The notes: generated by a model from the sequence alone, not told the origin. A DNA stretch of 45,210 nucleotides from Candidatus Nitrosopumilus sp. (GCA_029864805.1 JAOTSS010000007.1:1-45210); one strand, 5' to 3'. Numbered from the stretch's first letter, positions 8,231-16,912 are shown. Translations and numbers: made by a program.

Positions 8231-8540
8231 TCATTGTGTTTCAGTTAACTCATAGAATTTAATATGGATATGACCATCAAAAATAGTTCCTGATGCTTTG
8301 CCTGCATAGATTGTAAAATCACCATTTTCAAGATTAGAATGCCTCCAGATACAAAGTCACTCATGGTAGTTTCTACAAAAATATTTGCATAATCTCTATG
8401 TAGTTTTTTAGCTCATCAACTGTAAGATATACTTTGTCTGAAAGTTCCTTTAACCGTCCATCATCCTTTAATTTTTGAATAATCATCTTGATATCAGGAA
8501 GATTCTTGGAATTATTTACTCGAACTACAATTGTATCCAT
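8231..8540 (-). pseudogene. Small gene of about 103 codons broken by two frameshifts
   Basis: Reading from ATG 8540 gives MDTIVVRVNNSKNLPDIKM and on to VYLTVDELKNY, where the frame stops at 8373. Adding one base to the six-base run at 8404-8409 continues it as LKKLHRDYANIFVETTMSDF; a second single-base addition near 8345-8350 continues it as HSNLENGDFTIYAGKASGTI and a natural end FYELTETQ at 8231. All three pieces look coding and join only this way. Family not recognised. As it stands, only a 55-residue N-terminal product could be made. Two base errors would also explain it. Confidence 0.6.
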
Positions 8541-9191
8541 GGTTGTGATGAAGATCTATTAGTTGAAGGTTTTTCTTTCCGTATGGATTTGACCAACTAG
8601 GTAAAGCCTACAAACCTTGTAACGGCAGATGTAGGTTGTAATTCATGGATATAAACAATATGGATAATTTGTTTAAAGATATGTCAGGCAAAATTATTTT
8701 ATTGTATCTTGCATACAAAACATTCTCAACATGAATAGGGTTGGCTTAACCTATCACAACCAGAATTAGTACATTACTTTCATTCTTTTTCTTGTATCTT
8801 TTTCATGAGATGAGGATTGCAGGTAATAATCATATCCAAGATACAGTTTTTCAAATATCTGCAACTACATCTTCACTATTGTTGTTATCGGCATGTACCA
8901 TAAAACACACCTATTCCCCCTATGTACCAAACAGAATTCTTTTCCTTGCACGATCCATCTAGTATTCCTTTTGACTTTCCATCTTTACACCGCAATATCT
9001 GCAATAAATGGATCGTAGGATTTCTTCTCAGGTGTAAGTTTGTTATGGTTTAGCAACTTACAAGAGTCAGAAATCCACTTAAAATCTAAGACAGAATTGA
9101 TTTAATTCTAGACGAAGTCAACCAGTTATCAACAAATTGCCTCCAATCAAAATTCTCCTGGCTTAATACTGTCACAAACGGTTGATAACAT
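8541..9191. other. 651-base stretch without an intact gene
   Basis: No ORF with convincing coding character is intact. On the minus strand around 8860-9010 short phrases such as KSKGILDGSCKEKNSVWYIG and, in another frame, CRYCGVKMESQKEY suggest a decayed Cys-containing protein interrupted by stops. An inverted repeat CCTACA/TGTAGG sits at about 8609-8636. A 29-codon plus-strand frame from about 8646 was not considered a gene. Confidence 0.4.
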
Positions 9192-9516
9192 ATGAAACAA
9201 CAAATAATGATTAAACAAGAAGAAACAAGGTCTGATTTACACGTAATCAAAAATCCAGTACCAAGTCCATTGTTTTCAGAAACCAAGTTACAAGTAACCG
9301 AAATTGATCTAATTGGTCTTTCATGGATCTTTGGCAACATGGAGTTGAGATGATAAATTGACTTATCATTGCAAACATTGTAGTTTTGTTTGGAATGCCT
9401 GGGAAGGCAACTTTGATAATGTCTTGGTACATGAAAAAATCCACAAGAATTCTTCAAGTACAAAAAGATCAAAAAATTATAAAGAAAACATCATTTTATT
9501 GGAGAGTCTAAAATGA
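9192..9516 (+). pseudogene. Zinc-finger-like small gene broken by frameshifts
   Basis: ATG 9192 opens 53 codons (MKQQIMIKQEETRSDLHVIK ... TEIDLIGLS). The coding character then moves to other frames: MDLWQHGVEM from 9323 and, from about 9355, KLTYHCKHCSFVWNAWEG, ending at 9516. The last part has C-x2-C and a later HEKIH, a C2H2-like zinc-binding pattern. One-base additions near 9322 and in the A-run at 9355-9357 would join all three into a single protein of about 108 residues. The minus-strand frames over the same DNA look random by comparison. Confidence 0.55.
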
Positions 9517-9523
9517 CTGTGGA

Positions 9524-9625
9524 ATGCACTACAAATCAAAAAATTGTAAACATTTTACATCTCTTCAAATACTTGAATTGGAAAACAAACGAGAATGTGT
9601 GATGTGTCAAAAAATTCTTGATTAA
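9524..9625 (+). CDS. Possible small Cys-rich protein (33 aa)
   Basis: ATG 9524 opens MHYKSKNCKHFTSLQILELE and ends with ECVMCQKILD. Cysteines are placed as C...C-x2-C with a nearby His, a plausible zinc site, and the composition is coding-like. It sits directly after a broken zinc-finger gene, so it may be a survivor or a fragment. The frame also extends upstream (NDCG) without another start. Confidence 0.35.
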   Translation: MHYKSKNCKHFTSLQILELENKRECVMCQKILD

Positions 9626-9745
9626 GAATAAACTTACAAAAACTTGAAGAGTAAAAGACAAATCTGATGTCAGGGCATTATAAAAAAACTTTTGATGATT
9701 TTTTATGCATAGTTTTTTCATACAACAAGATGGAGAACGGGTGAT

Positions 9746-10012
9746 TTGTCAGGATATTTTGGCAAAAAATCAGACATGTTCGTGCATCATTTGGCAGAGA
9801 TGAAACCTGAATACTGCATTCATCCTGTAAAAAAAGAAGATAAAACGTATTTTACTCCAGACACATTACAAATGCTAAAAGCAAAGGGTTTATTCCATGT
9901 CAGCACTGCTGCCGAGTCATCACCACATGAATCAGTCCCCACATTGCTAAACAGACATCTAAAGAATGCAGATGTTAAAATAATCCTATATGTATCATGC
10001 TGTGGAAGCTGA
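9746..10012 (+). CDS. Hypothetical protein (88 aa)
   Basis: A TTG start at 9746 has GGAG about ten bases upstream; the alternative ATG at 9776 would shorten it by ten residues. The protein is soluble with a basic, aromatic N-terminus (SGYFGKKSDMFVHHLAEM), a Thr/Pro turn (TYFTPDTLQMLKAKGLF) and a cysteine pair at the very end (VSCCGS). No family is recognised. The SHOCT gene starts five bases after its stop, so both are probably co-transcribed. Confidence 0.5.
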   Translation: MSGYFGKKSDMFVHHLAEMKPEYCIHPVKKEDKTYFTPDTLQMLKAKGLFHVSTAAESSPHESVPTLLNRHLKNADVKIILYVSCCGS

Positions 10013-10016
10013 ATCG

Positions 10017-10484
10017 ATGTCAAAAGAAAGAAAAAAAACTGAAAAATCTCTTAAAAAAACTATGACAGAAAACAAGAACAAAATATTAGAGGATACAACA
10101 AAAAAATATGATCAAACAGTAACCCATGGAAAGAAGATTGTCAAGGATACTCTAGAAAAAATTGAAGACGCTACAAAAGATGGTGTCAACTTTAAAAAAT
10201 TACAGCCATACTGGGAGTCTCTAAAAGACAGTTCTTTGAAAATCAAGGAAAAAAGCATCGAGCAAGAAAAGAGACTAAAAAAACAGAGCCCCAAATTTTA
10301 TAAAAAAATTATCAATGGATTCTTTAACTTTTTTGAAATCATTGTAGGAAGAATCAAGCTTGGCACGCAGTATGGAACATCCAGCTTGGAACTATTGGAA
10401 AAACTAGCCAGACTCAAGGAGTTGGGAATTTTGACTGATGAGGAGTTTGACAAGAAAAAGAAAAAGATACTGGACAGGATATAA
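10017..10484 (+). CDS. Helical Lys-rich protein with C-terminal SHOCT domain
   Basis: Start chosen at ATG 10017 (MSKERKKTEK), five bases after the upstream stop; an ATG at 9990 would overlap the upstream gene. The protein is 155 residues. Residues 1-100 are long amphipathic, Lys/Glu-rich helices, likely coiled coil. A hydrophobic patch (IINGFFNFFEIIVG) follows and may lie on the membrane. The end is a typical SHOCT motif: LEKLARLKELGILTDEEFDK. SHOCT domains are short C-terminal modules thought to mediate oligomerisation. The two-TM protein at 10492 follows within eight bases, so a membrane-linked partner is plausible. Confidence 0.75.
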   Translation: MSKERKKTEKSLKKTMTENKNKILEDTTKKYDQTVTHGKKIVKDTLEKIEDATKDGVNFKKLQPYWESLKDSSLKIKEKSIEQEKRLKKQSPKFYKKIINGFFNFFEIIVGRIKLGTQYGTSSLELLEKLARLKELGILTDEEFDKKKKKILDRI

Positions 10485-10491
10485 TCTCAAA

Positions 10492-10671
10492 ATGTCAAAG
10501 AATCTGATAATTTCTGCACTAGTTATTATAATTGCAATCTTGGTTGGAGTTTTAATCATTACAAATTACAATTGGTTCTCACAAGAATGGTTGATAGGAT
10601 TGGTGGTAGTTACAGGAAGCATTGTGGGTGCTGGAATATTGACATATTACAAGATACGAAGCATCATTTAA
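10492..10671 (+). CDS. Small two-TM membrane protein (59 aa)
   Basis: Start placed at ATG 10492 (MSKNLIISAL) because the longer frame from 10438 would overlap the SHOCT gene. Two hydrophobic segments (about 4-24 and 33-52) are joined by a short loop with NYNWFSQEW and followed by a basic tail (YYKIRSII). No family is recognised. It is the last gene of the 9746-10671 run. Confidence 0.6.
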   Translation: MSKNLIISALVIIIAILVGVLIITNYNWFSQEWLIGLVVVTGSIVGAGILTYYKIRSII

Positions 10672-10813
10672 TCAAAATTCGTCTCTAGACAACGTTTTTT
10701 GCAGTATCTGCAAATAGAAATTTTGATTTTTTGTAATGAATTTTTTTATTAAATTTATTCTAGAAAAATTCAGTCATTTATCAAAACTAAAATTTGAAAG
10801 ACATTTTGATGAT

Positions 10814-11299
10814 TTATTTGTTTGATGGTTTGTCTTTATGTGAGATCAAAATTACTGTCTCGTTAAATTTCAAATTTGGAATATTCATAAATTCTCCATC
10901 ATCAGTCAGAGCAATAGTCTTCATCAGATGAAATTCAATTATTGTTCCTTTTTTACCATCTATTTCTAAAATGTCTCCTATGCCGATTCTTTTATTCAGG
11001 TAAAGCCCAATTCCGGAAACCATGTTTTTTAGGTGATTTTGTAATGCAAAGGAGACCAGTGCAAATGCAACACCAGCTGAGGCAATCACGCTTGCAGCTA
11101 TGGTGAATAAATCAAACAACATGCCAAGAAAGACCAATTCCAATCCTATGATTATTACTGAGATTAGTCCCAGCAGTTTTTGTGTTCCTTTCAAATCTGC
11201 TAGTTTACGTGACATGAAAAATTTTACCATCATAAAAAATGTGGCTGAAATCACTATCGATATTATGGCATAGTATATGACGTCAGTTTCCATTCTCAA
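10814..11299 (-). CDS. Small MscS-family mechanosensitive channel
   Basis: A 161-residue membrane protein: three hydrophobic segments (about 6-28, 42-64, 66-90), the last Ala/Gly-rich as in the MscS pore helix (IAASVIASAGVAFALVSFAL), then the beta domain (NHLKNMVSGIGLYLNKRIGIGDILEI, interrupted KGTIIEF). It lacks the large C-terminal cage, so it is a minimal MscS. Such channels release solutes and ions on hypo-osmotic shock. TTG start at 11299 overlaps the upstream stop by four bases (TTGA); ATG 11293 is the alternative. It is the last gene of the seven-gene operon. Confidence 0.88.
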   Translation of the reverse strand: MRMETDVIYYAIISIVISATFFMMVKFFMSRKLADLKGTQKLLGLISVIIIGLELVFLGMLFDLFTIAASVIASAGVAFALVSFALQNHLKNMVSGIGLYLNKRIGIGDILEIDGKKGTIIEFHLMKTIALTDDGEFMNIPNLKFNETVILISHKDKPSNK

Positions 11300-12837
11300 A
11301 CTACCTTGTTCTTTACTGCATCAACACGCATGATCTCAACTTTCTTTCGTGGTCCAACTAAGCGAGCCTCATAAATTGGAATATACACTTCTAATATCTC
11401 GTTTACTGTAAATTTTTCATTGAGATCTCTTACTTCAAAATCAATTTGATTCTCCATTAACTTGTCCTTTAATTTTTGTATTGCAAATTCTTCAGTGAAT
11501 TCAAAATCTTTTTTGTTATTTTTATCTAGTGCTCTTTTAGGATAATTTTCTTGAGTGTTTGTATGTACTTTGTATGAAAAATTTCTTTCTTGTCCATGAT
11601 GATCAATTGTAATCTCTTTTTCTTCTTCTACAAATACATGCTCTTCTAACTCCAAATCGATGTGATTTTTCTCGCGTTTCCCCTCAATTTTTGTCAGAAC
11701 TGATGATTTTGATGATATTGGGAATACTCCTTCTTGTAACACCACTTCTTTGACTTCAGGATCTACTTTGATTGTATGAATTGCTTTGCGAAAAAAATTT
11801 GCTTCGTATTTTCCCGAAACAATCATGTATGGTTCATAAGTCAACACAAGTGAGTGAACATGAACCTCTGATCTGTCTGGCTTTTTTAACAGGTGTCTAA
11901 AATAGTTGGTTTTATTCTTTTCAACCAATTCATTGATTTCGTTATCTGTCATTTGTGGTCTTAGGACAACTACTTTTGTTTTACGATGTTTCTGTTTATT
12001 TTGTTTCAATGTAATTTGTTTTGTATTTTTCCTTTTATTTGAAAAATCAATTCTGTCATCTACTTTGAAAGATTTATTGCAAAATTTGACCAATGCATCT
12101 TTAAACATTTGATTTAGTTCAGATAGTCTACTCTTGTCAATTTCCAGTGTTTTATCATCAAACCATTCTTTGTGCAAATACAAATCTCGGTTCATCTCAA
12201 CTTGTATCCATGGTATTGGATTGTTTCCATAGGTTTTGGTTATATGCCCCCCATGAAATGGTTCGTTTAATGATATGTCTTTTCTCTTAATTCCAAATGA
12301 TTCAGACAAACATGATGCCAATAATTCCATCATCTCATCTGAAGATGTCTGTCCATCATTGTTTGATAAACAGAATTTTGGTCGTTTCCTCTTATTTTTA
12401 TCAGGGGATATGTTGGGAGCAACAGATGCCATGGAATGACAATCCAAACAAAGTTGCAAATCCAGTTCAGAAATACTTTTTTGAATAGTTCTATGGTATG
12501 GTTTGTAATACATTTCAATTAACATATTTGTCATAGAGTCATCAGGCTCCTTGCCTTTGATGTAAATTGGTTTTTCATAGCATGTCAAGCTTTTGATCAG
12601 ACCGTCAGGATTTTTTGGGGGAAGGTCTTGTAATGAACGATTAAGATCAACAAAAGCTCTCGCAATGTCTGTTTTAATTACACGTTGAACTTTATCCCCT
12701 AAATCATAAAGTTCCATCACAAAAGGATCAGAATCATCAAACAAATCTTTGTTTGAAATGGATAAATGCCCCTCAAGTTCAACGGGTTTTTGCATTCCGC
12801 CATGTGGAATTGATAATAGTATTGGTAGTTTACTCAA
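11296..12837 (-). CDS. N-formylglutamate amidohydrolase-like enzyme fused to an uncharacterised C-terminal domain
   Basis: A 513-residue protein. The first 255 residues carry FGase (HutG/M14-like) motifs: SIPHGGM near the start, ARAFVDLNRSL, LCLDCHSM, HGGHITKTYG and IQVEMNRDLYL, which in the family hold Zn2+ and bind the carboxylates of N-acyl-glutamate or similar amides. After a basic linker (about 262-285), residues about 287-513 form a second alpha/beta domain (VVVLRPQMTDNEINELV ... VYIPIYEARLVGPRKKVEI) I cannot name. The usual FGase is about 250-290 residues, so this is a fusion. TTG start overlaps the GGT stop by four bases and its own stop overlaps the MscS start, so it is mid-operon. 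Confidence 0.82.
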   Translation of the reverse strand: MSKLPILLSIPHGGMQKPVELEGHLSISNKDLFDDSDPFVMELYDLGDKVQRVIKTDIARAFVDLNRSLQDLPPKNPDGLIKSLTCYEKPIYIKGKEPDDSMTNMLIEMYYKPYHRTIQKSISELDLQLCLDCHSMASVAPNISPDKNKRKRPKFCLSNNDGQTSSDEMMELLASCLSESFGIKRKDISLNEPFHGGHITKTYGNNPIPWIQVEMNRDLYLHKEWFDDKTLEIDKSRLSELNQMFKDALVKFCNKSFKVDDRIDFSNKRKNTKQITLKQNKQKHRKTKVVVLRPQMTDNEINELVEKNKTNYFRHLLKKPDRSEVHVHSLVLTYEPYMIVSGKYEANFFRKAIHTIKVDPEVKEVVLQEGVFPISSKSSVLTKIEGKREKNHIDLELEEHVFVEEEKEITIDHHGQERNFSYKVHTNTQENYPKRALDKNNKKDFEFTEEFAIQKLKDKLMENQIDFEVRDLNEKFTVNEILEVYIPIYEARLVGPRKKVEIMRVDAVKNKVV

Positions 12838-14391
12838 TTAAATCCCTCTGCAATTCCATCACGTCGAATTTCTGCTACACCGTGAAATTCGCTTGTTGTT
12901 TGACATTTCATTACTGCATGAATTGCACCGTGATAAAATGAATATCTGTCCTTTATAGAAATATCATAACCCATTTTTTTGAGATAATCAATTATTTCAG
13001 TACGAAATCCTCCATCTTCAATGCTAACAGTACCATCAATTGAACAATGGAATCGAGGTCTTTCTATTGCATCGCTCATAGAAAGATCGCCATCAATTAT
13101 TCTTGAGAGAAATTGTGTTACTGTGGAAAATATTCTTTGACTTCCAGGGCTTCCAAGCACCATCCAAAGTTTTGAATTGTTAAAAATTAATGCTGGGGAT
13201 ACAGAAGTCCATGGAATGGAATTTGGTCTAATATAGAATGGGTGGTTAGGATTTGTAAATTCAAATGCAGACATGTAATTATTGTATAAGAATCCCAAAT
13301 CCTCAGCTGCTGCTTTGGAACCATATGCAAGTTCGACTGACTGAGTTATGCCTACAGCATTTCCTTCATTATCCATAGTTGAAAGATGAGTGGTGTCCTC
13401 TCCTCCAAAGTCAGGATCGATCATGGGTAATGTTGCATCCATAGAATTATGAATAGAGTTTGCCATCTGTTTTGCAAAAGACCTTTGGAGGTGTATTTTT
13501 TCCTCAATTTGATTATAGGTGTGACGGTTAAATGGTCGTTGTACTCTGCAAAAATGCCTTTCTGAAAGTTTCTGCAACAAAATGATATGAACTCGGTTTT
13601 GAGCTACGTAAAAACTTGGAAGGAAGATGATTTAGCATCATCAGTGTCAATAGTAAAGTTCTTCCAGCAGCAGGAGGAGGCAAAGTTACAACTGATGCAT
13701 GTCTGTACTTTCTGCTGATTGGTTTTCGTACAAGTGGTTCGGGAATGTATGCCAAGTCTTCATCTCGAATTAACCCTCGATTGTTTTTCATGTCTTTAAC
13801 AATTTTTTTAGCGATTTCACCTTGGTAGAAAACACGATATCCGAACTCTGAAATTGCAGTAAGAGTTTCAGCTAGAACATCTTGAATGAATCTATCTCCT
13901 ACGTTGTATGGAACCAGACCATCCTTTAAGAAATATTTTGCACCTGATTTTGATTTGATTGAAAGAAAATTCTCAAGCTCTCTTTCTTGTAAGTCATGTT
14001 GAAGTTGAGTTATTTTATATCCTTTTTTGGCAATGTGAATTGATGGTGCAACTATCTTTTGCCATTCTAGATTACCATATCGTTCATGCAAAAATCCAAT
14101 TACAGATAGAGTGCTGGGAACTGTAGTTGCCTTGTATCCAAGACGACGATTTTTCTTTTTAGTATAAACTGATGAATGTGCTAATGATGGTGAACGACTA
14201 GAGCCATCAATTGCATATGATTTTCCATTAACATGGATGATCCCCATTGATTGCCCTCCAAGTCCCGATGCTTGAGGCTCACATACGCCTAACGCAAGAG
14301 CCGTAGCACAAGCAGCATCAATTGCATTGCCTCCTTTTTTGAGCATTTCAACTCCTGCTTTTGTAGCATCAGAGAATGCAGATGAAACCAT
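12834..14391 (-). pseudogene. ggt: Gamma-glutamyltransferase (GGT), split by one frameshift
   Basis: Two overlapping frames hold one GGT. Frame one (14391-13528) is the large subunit: MLKKGGNAIDAACATALALG, GLGGQSMGIIHV, LPPPAAGRTLLLTL, VAETFRKAF. Frame two (13580-12834) supplies the rest: RPFNRHTYNQIEEK, DTTHLSTMDNEGNAVGI with the nucleophile Thr at the start of the small subunit, WTSVSPALIF and GSPGSQRI. Dropping one base of the A5 run at 13550-13554 joins them as ETFRKAFCRVQRPFNR. GGT cleaves or transfers gamma-glutamyl groups. No signal peptide is visible, unlike periplasmic bacterial GGTs. Coding similarity continues upstream of ATG 14391 without another ATG/GTG/TTG. Real frameshift, programmed shift or sequence error cannot be told apart here. 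Confidence 0.85.
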
Positions 14392-14469
14392 TCCTTTTTT
14401 TGCAACAGAGCACTTTTTGTTCAGAGTTGGCCTAAACGAACTCTCTATTTTTTTAATATCTAACAGTTT

Positions 14470-14476
14470 TCACCTC
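14470..14476 (-). promoter_or_regulatory. Strong Shine-Dalgarno GAGGTGA upstream of the GGT reading frame
   Basis: On the minus strand GAGGTGA directly overlaps the end of the K+ channel gene. About ten bases downstream the open GGT frame has an ATT (LLDIKKIESSFRP), not an ATG; similarity to GGT N-termini (SFRPTLN ... KKGMVSS) continues from there. Either ATT is a rare start or an original ATG was lost; otherwise ATG 14391 is used at poor distance from this site. Confidence 0.45.
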
Positions 14477-15267
14477 TAAAGTTCCTCTCCACAGTGGGGA
14501 CAATGTTTAGTTTTTTGTCTTTTTTTATGTAATTCTTCTGTAAAAGCAGATGCCATAATACCAGTTGGAATTGCATATACAGCTATGCCCAAAATGGCCA
14601 CGCCTGATCCGATTATTTTGCCAGCTATCGTCACAGGATATACATCCCCATACCCTATCGTTGTAAGCGTAATTACTCCCCACCACATTGATGCAGGAAT
14701 ACTAGAGAACACCTCAGGTTGTGCTTCATGTTCTGCATGATACATCAGACTAGATGCAAATATTAACACTATGAAGAGAATGAAAAACGCAACTGCCAAA
14801 TCTCCTGCTTTTGATTTGAATACTTCGCCTAGTGTTTGCATGGGATCTGAATATCTTGCAAGTTTGAACAATCTAAACAATCTCAAGAGTCGGATTATTC
14901 TGATGAATCTCACATCAACAATCACAAATGGCAAGAAGAATGGCAATATGGCTGCTAAATCAACTAACATCATTGGTGTAAACAGAATCCTGATTCTGGC
15001 ATATTTGGAGTTCTGATATTTTGGATTTAGTTTACATACTATAATTCTTCCTGCATATTCTACAGTAAAAACAATAATTGAAAAAACTTCAAATGGCGTA
15101 AACAAATAACCATATTCATCTAGAACAGATTCTTCTGTTTCAATTATCACAACAAGTACATTTACTGCAATTAAAGTAATGATGAAAATCTGAAAGATTT
15201 TTGTAATTTTATCATCTGTGGAACCTTCAAGGATTTCATATGTTCTTTGTAAAACTCGGTTTGTCAA
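14476..15267 (-). CDS. Voltage-gated K+ channel (six-TM, KvAP-like) with C-terminal zinc ribbon
   Basis: A 263-residue six-TM channel. S1-S3 lie at about 25-130. S4 carries Arg/Lys every third position (DVRFIRIIRLLRLFRLFKLA), so it should sense voltage. S5, the pore helix and the selectivity filter TTIGYGD follow, then S6 with YAIPTGIMASAF. The C-terminus ends KHCPHCGEEL, half of a rubredoxin-like zinc knuckle; with one CxxC per subunit, metal could bind between subunits. The start is TTG at 15267, one base after the upstream stop. It is an operon member between the CorA-like protein and GGT. Confidence 0.92.
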   Translation of the reverse strand: MTNRVLQRTYEILEGSTDDKITKIFQIFIITLIAVNVLVVIIETEESVLDEYGYLFTPFEVFSIIVFTVEYAGRIIVCKLNPKYQNSKYARIRILFTPMMLVDLAAILPFFLPFVIVDVRFIRIIRLLRLFRLFKLARYSDPMQTLGEVFKSKAGDLAVAFFILFIVLIFASSLMYHAEHEAQPEVFSSIPASMWWGVITLTTIGYGDVYPVTIAGKIIGSGVAILGIAVYAIPTGIMASAFTEELHKKRQKTKHCPHCGEEL

Positions 15268-15268
15268 T

Positions 15269-16912
15269 CTATAACCACTTTTTGTTTCTGAACCACAATA
15301 TCATAGTAAATACGATTATCCCCATAACTCCAAGCATGACAAAGTAACTGCCTTCCCATTCCAGTTCAGGAACATATGCAAAGTTGGTGCCGTAAATTCC
15401 AGCGATGAATGTGATGGGAATAAATATGCTAGCAATTATGGTAAGCGTTTTCATAACCTCATTCATTTTGTTACCAATGCTTGAAAGATATGTGTCAAGC
15501 ATTCCTCCTATCATCTCTCTTAAACCTTCAATGTTATCCATAACTTGAACGGTATGGTTGTATACGTCGTGAAGATACGTTCTGGTAGATTCTTGTATAA
15601 TCTCAGACTCCATTCTGTCAAATCTGTCAACTACTTCCCTCATAGGCCAGATAGATTTTCTTAACATTACCATTTCCCTTTTTAAGGTGTGAATGGTTTG
15701 TAGTGTCTTTGGAGTGGGATTGTCCATTAATTCTTCCTCAAGTTGTTCTGATTGGATTCCAATTTTCTCCATTACCACATAATAATAGTCAATTATTGCA
15801 TCAATTAGTGCATAGGCCAAATAATCGCTCTTTTTCTCCCTTATTTTTCCGACGGAGTTTTTCAGTCTTTCTCTAACAGGATCAAAAATATCGTCAGTTG
15901 TTTCCTGAAATGACAAAACATAATTTTTTCCAACTATCAGACTGATATGTTCCATGAATAGTTTATTTTCAGAGAGTATGTGTGGTAGCTTGAGAATCAT
16001 CTGCAAGTAACTCTCGTGGTTTTCTATTTTTGGTCGCAGTTCAGTATTCATGATATCGGCTTGCACAAGATTGTGTATTGAATAATGTCGACCAATTTTG
16101 TCAATTACATCTGCATCATGCAATCCAACTATGTTGGTCCACATTACTATAGGTTCTTCATTGATGATTAAACACTCCTCTATCGTATCTTTTGTGTCAT
16201 GCAAGAATGTTGTTTTGTCAAATTCAATCTGATCAAATGTGACTTTTTCTACTAGTTTTTCTCCCACATGTATTAGGGCTCCAGGCTGCAGTCCTACAGT
16301 ATCAGACGATGTTGTTACATCTTTTGGGTTTTTGTTTAAGAGTTTTGTAATGTTGGAAATATGGGCAAAGCCAACATCATGTGTAATTTCAGTTACTTTG
16401 GATGTCTTACTAACAACTCCGATGATAACGAATCCTGCTATTATGGAAAATATGATGCTTATAGCAAATGGGCCCAGATCTCCGTTTGCAGCAGCTTCGT
16501 ATATTGCTTGGACATCTGTTGATGTGTTAATTTTAACAATTGAACCAATCACCAGATCAATTAAAAAGAACATAAATGAAATGATTGCGCCAACTATTAT
16601 CGCAGTGACTGCAGTTATCTTTGGTGGTATGTTGATATCCTTCTCCTGTTTGTAAGGATAGATGTATTTCTTATTTTTTACAATTAAAATGGCTATTGTA
16701 GTAATGATGATTGTAGATAATATCCACCAAGCAATAAACCATAATCCTTGCTCAGAATTTATCTGCTCTATTCCAGAAATAAGATCTTGAATGTTGCCAG
16801 TCAATGGCAAAGACAAAAGTGAAGTTGCAACACCGATGAATATTTGATATACAAATGCAAACACAAATCCCAGAACCAATCTGTTTGCAATTATGCCTAT
16901 TTGTTCTCTCAA
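15269..16912 (-). CDS. CorA-family metal transporter with extra four-TM N-terminal domain
   Basis: A 547-residue protein. Residues about 185-547 are CorA: cytoplasmic domain (PGALIHVGEKLVEKV ... NIVGLHDADVIDKIGRHYSI), the long stalk helix (HTLKREMVMLRKSIWPMREV), and two C-terminal membrane helices. The signature Gly-Met-Asn is Gly-Thr-Asn here (GIYGTNF, 508-510). Ahead of it, residues 1-180 hold four further membrane segments (about 11-33, 58-78, 99-123, 150-172) not found in ordinary CorA (about 320 residues). CorA pentamers pass Mg2+ or other divalents; the changed motif may alter selectivity. TTG start overlaps the CNNM stop by four bases (TTGA). Confidence 0.9.
   Translation of the reverse strand: MREQIGIIANRLVLGFVFAFVYQIFIGVATSLLSLPLTGNIQDLISGIEQINSEQGLWFIAWWILSTIIITTIAILIVKNKKYIYPYKQEKDINIPPKITAVTAIIVGAIISFMFFLIDLVIGSIVKINTSTDVQAIYEAAANGDLGPFAISIIFSIIAGFVIIGVVSKTSKVTEITHDVGFAHISNITKLLNKNPKDVTTSSDTVGLQPGALIHVGEKLVEKVTFDQIEFDKTTFLHDTKDTIEECLIINEEPIVMWTNIVGLHDADVIDKIGRHYSIHNLVQADIMNTELRPKIENHESYLQMILKLPHILSENKLFMEHISLIVGKNYVLSFQETTDDIFDPVRERLKNSVGKIREKKSDYLAYALIDAIIDYYYVVMEKIGIQSEQLEEELMDNPTPKTLQTIHTLKREMVMLRKSIWPMREVVDRFDRMESEIIQESTRTYLHDVYNHTVQVMDNIEGLREMIGGMLDTYLSSIGNKMNEVMKTLTIIASIFIPITFIAGIYGTNFAYVPELEWEGSYFVMLGVMGIIVFTMILWFRNKKWL

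Noticed and set aside
8584..8645. Possible tRNA or tRNA relic on the minus strand (phrase GGTCAAATCC resembling a T-arm, CCTACA/TGTAGG stem)
   Set aside because: No acceptor stem, D-arm or anticodon arm can be drawn around it.
9086..9472. 128-codon minus-strand ORF
   Set aside because: Composition is random-like (many Cys/His/Ile), and the plus strand carries clear zinc-finger coding segments in the same place.
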